A DNA stretch of 6,528 bases from an uncultured Lutibacter sp. (GTDB taxonomy: Bacteria > Bacteroidota > Bacteroidia > Flavobacteriales > Flavobacteriaceae), in NCBI GenBank assembly GCA_913061425.1, contig CAJXUO010000077.1, positions 1 to 6,528 of the forward strand, given 5' to 3'. Of the stretch, positions 5,425 through 6,528 are shown piece by piece. Position 1 is the first letter of the stretch; each line of letters opens with the position of its first letter. A program made the translations under genes and the position numbers. The notes below the pieces were generated by a model. It saw only the letters and a program-made list of their open reading frames with translations. It was not told the origin of the DNA and ran no database searches.

Positions 5425-6528
5425 TTATTTCAAATTCATATGACTCAATAAATGGGTTGCAAAAACAAGCATATTTTTCACTTCATCTGTGCGAGCTACA
5501 TGAATATATTTAAAAATCATCAGAGCTTCTCCATTACTTTCTATATGATGTATTTCGTTTTCTTCAAGAAAACGGATTAGGTTATCTGTAAAAAAAGCTC
5601 GAATTTCAGTTTCATTTTCTCCACTTAATTGAAATTTGCTTGAAAAATCGAAATGTTTCTTAAAATTGATATCACCTTTAGCTCCTGCAAAAACTTTTAC
5701 GCGATCAAAAACTTTATCAAAAAGACCTTCTTTATCAATTATAAATTTTGGTATAGGTGATGGCAGTCTTATTATTTGTACAGTAGTCTGATATACTTCT
5801 AAAGCAAGCAATGCTCCTTCATCAAATACAATATCAGCAATTTCCCAATGACTATTATTTTTTACATCCAACCCTTGTAAAGAGTTCATCTTCATTTCTA
5901 TAGGACGTGAATCAAAAAAATGAAAATTTCTCAAATAAGAAGTATTCCAATCTACTTCACGTTCAAAAGACCACCTGTTTGCAATCGCCAGTTTTTGTAA
6001 ACGAATTTGACGTTGTGTAATACGTCTTTTTATACGACCAGTTACAATTTTTAAAGCTCTATTATGACTTGTAGAAGAAACATGATCGCCTAGCCCAATA
6101 AGTTTTACATCTCCACCTTGATCTTCTTGTATTCGTTTAAAATCGATTAAATTTTCCATTATAGATAAATCCACTAAACGTGTTTTTGACATATCTATAC
6201 GCACCGTCGCTCCTTTCGGAATCTCTTCTAATAACTTATCTAATTGTAACGCGTATAAGAAGTTACTAATTCCTTTAAGTTTCACATCATAAGAACCATT
6301 TTCTAAACGGTACACTTTTGAACCAGATTTGTAAATCATTTTAAAGAACTTCCAAAAGCCAACTTTTGCTAATAACATATGTAAAAACAAAGTGATTAAA
6401 ATTCCACCAATAATTCCATAAAGTAAATCTGTAAATAATGTTATAATAAGTGTTGATGAAAGAAACAACAATTGTTCTACACCTTGATCGTAAGCATGTT
6501 TGAATACTTTTGGCGATGCTAATTTAAA
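5425..6528 (-). CDS. SulP-family inorganic anion transporter with STAS domain, C-terminal part (partial)
   Basis: The frame stays open to the right window edge, so 367 C-terminal residues are visible and the N-terminal membrane domain lies outside. An in-frame TTG at 6471 is internal, because 'FKLASPKVFKHAYDQGVEQ' precedes it without a break and fits the SulP family. Numbering from the edge, two hydrophobic helices cover about 20-39 and 40-56 ('LFLSSTLIITLFTDLLYGII', then 'GGILITLFLHMLL'), the last of the transport domain. A cytoplasmic STAS domain follows at about 78-148 ('VRIDMSKTRLVDLSIMENL', 'DVKLIGLGDH'), including the conserved Asp-x-Ser loop. SulP proteins carry sulfate, bicarbonate or other anions; the substrate cannot be read from this part. 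Unusually, about 215 residues continue past STAS: a basic stretch (165-179, 'RIKRRITQRQIRLQK'), then an unrecognised region with 'HWEIADIVFDEG' and 'IPKFIIDKEGLFDKV'. It converges on ade. Confidence 0.92.
   Translation of the reverse strand, partial: FKLASPKVFKHAYDQGVEQLLFLSSTLIITLFTDLLYGIIGGILITLFLHMLLAKVGFWKFFKMIYKSGSKVYRLENGSYDVKLKGISNFLYALQLDKLLEEIPKGATVRIDMSKTRLVDLSIMENLIDFKRIQEDQGGDVKLIGLGDHVSSTSHNRALKIVTGRIKRRITQRQIRLQKLAIANRWSFEREVDWNTSYLRNFHFFDSRPIEMKMNSLQGLDVKNNSHWEIADIVFDEGALLALEVYQTTVQIIRLPSPIPKFIIDKEGLFDKVFDRVKVFAGAKGDINFKKHFDFSSKFQLSGENETEIRAFFTDNLIRFLEENEIHHIESNGEALMIFKYIHVARTDEVKNMLVFATHLLSHMNLK

Noticed and set aside
6469..6471. TTG as start codon of the 348-residue right-edge protein
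   Set aside because: The frame continues upstream to the window edge with SulP-like sequence ('FKLASPKVFKHAYDQGVEQ'), so TTG encodes an internal leucine and the gene is cut by the window.

Overview
This window is ordinary chromosomal DNA from a member of the Bacteroidota, most likely the family Flavobacteriaceae. The evidence is very AT-rich DNA, ATG starts with no Shine-Dalgarno sequence, TAnnTTTG-type -7 promoter elements, a secreted protein whose signal peptide ends in the typical 'TFSQ', and a RecJ that starts with 'MRWTLKP'. The species cannot be named from the sequence alone.

Layout, left to right. (1) The last 32 codons of an endonuclease/exonuclease/phosphatase-fold protein (+, cut by the window edge). 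(2) A gene for a 236-aa secreted protein of unknown function (+), followed by a clear intrinsic terminator. (3) Convergent to it, recJ (-), encoding the single-strand DNA exonuclease; its last codons lie inside that terminator hairpin. (4) A 71-bp intergenic palindromic element made of two inverted hairpin copies. (5) An OsmC-family thiol peroxidase-like gene (-). (6) An 87-bp divergent promoter region. (7) An AhpD/carboxymuconolactone decarboxylase-like gene (+) whose stop codon directly abuts (8) ade, adenine deaminase (+). (9) Convergent to ade, the 3' part of a SulP-type anion transporter gene (-), with membrane helices, a STAS domain and a long extra C-terminal region; it runs off the right edge.

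How the genes fit together: the clearest functional unit is the AhpD-like gene plus ade, which are almost certainly co-transcribed and may be translationally coupled. OsmC is divergent from this pair, so two cysteine-based redox proteins share one control region next to a purine-salvage enzyme. RecJ (DNA repair) lies downstream of OsmC on the same strand. The SulP gene and the left-edge genes appear unrelated.

I see no CRISPR array, transposase, phage gene, tRNA, rRNA or riboswitch, and no convincing undescribed multi-gene system. The most unusual items are the paired-hairpin repeat with compensatory changes, the long post-STAS domain of the SulP protein, the AhpD-like/ade coupling, and a coding-looking in-frame tail after the SulP stop codon. 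No stretch longer than about 105 bp lacks a gene.
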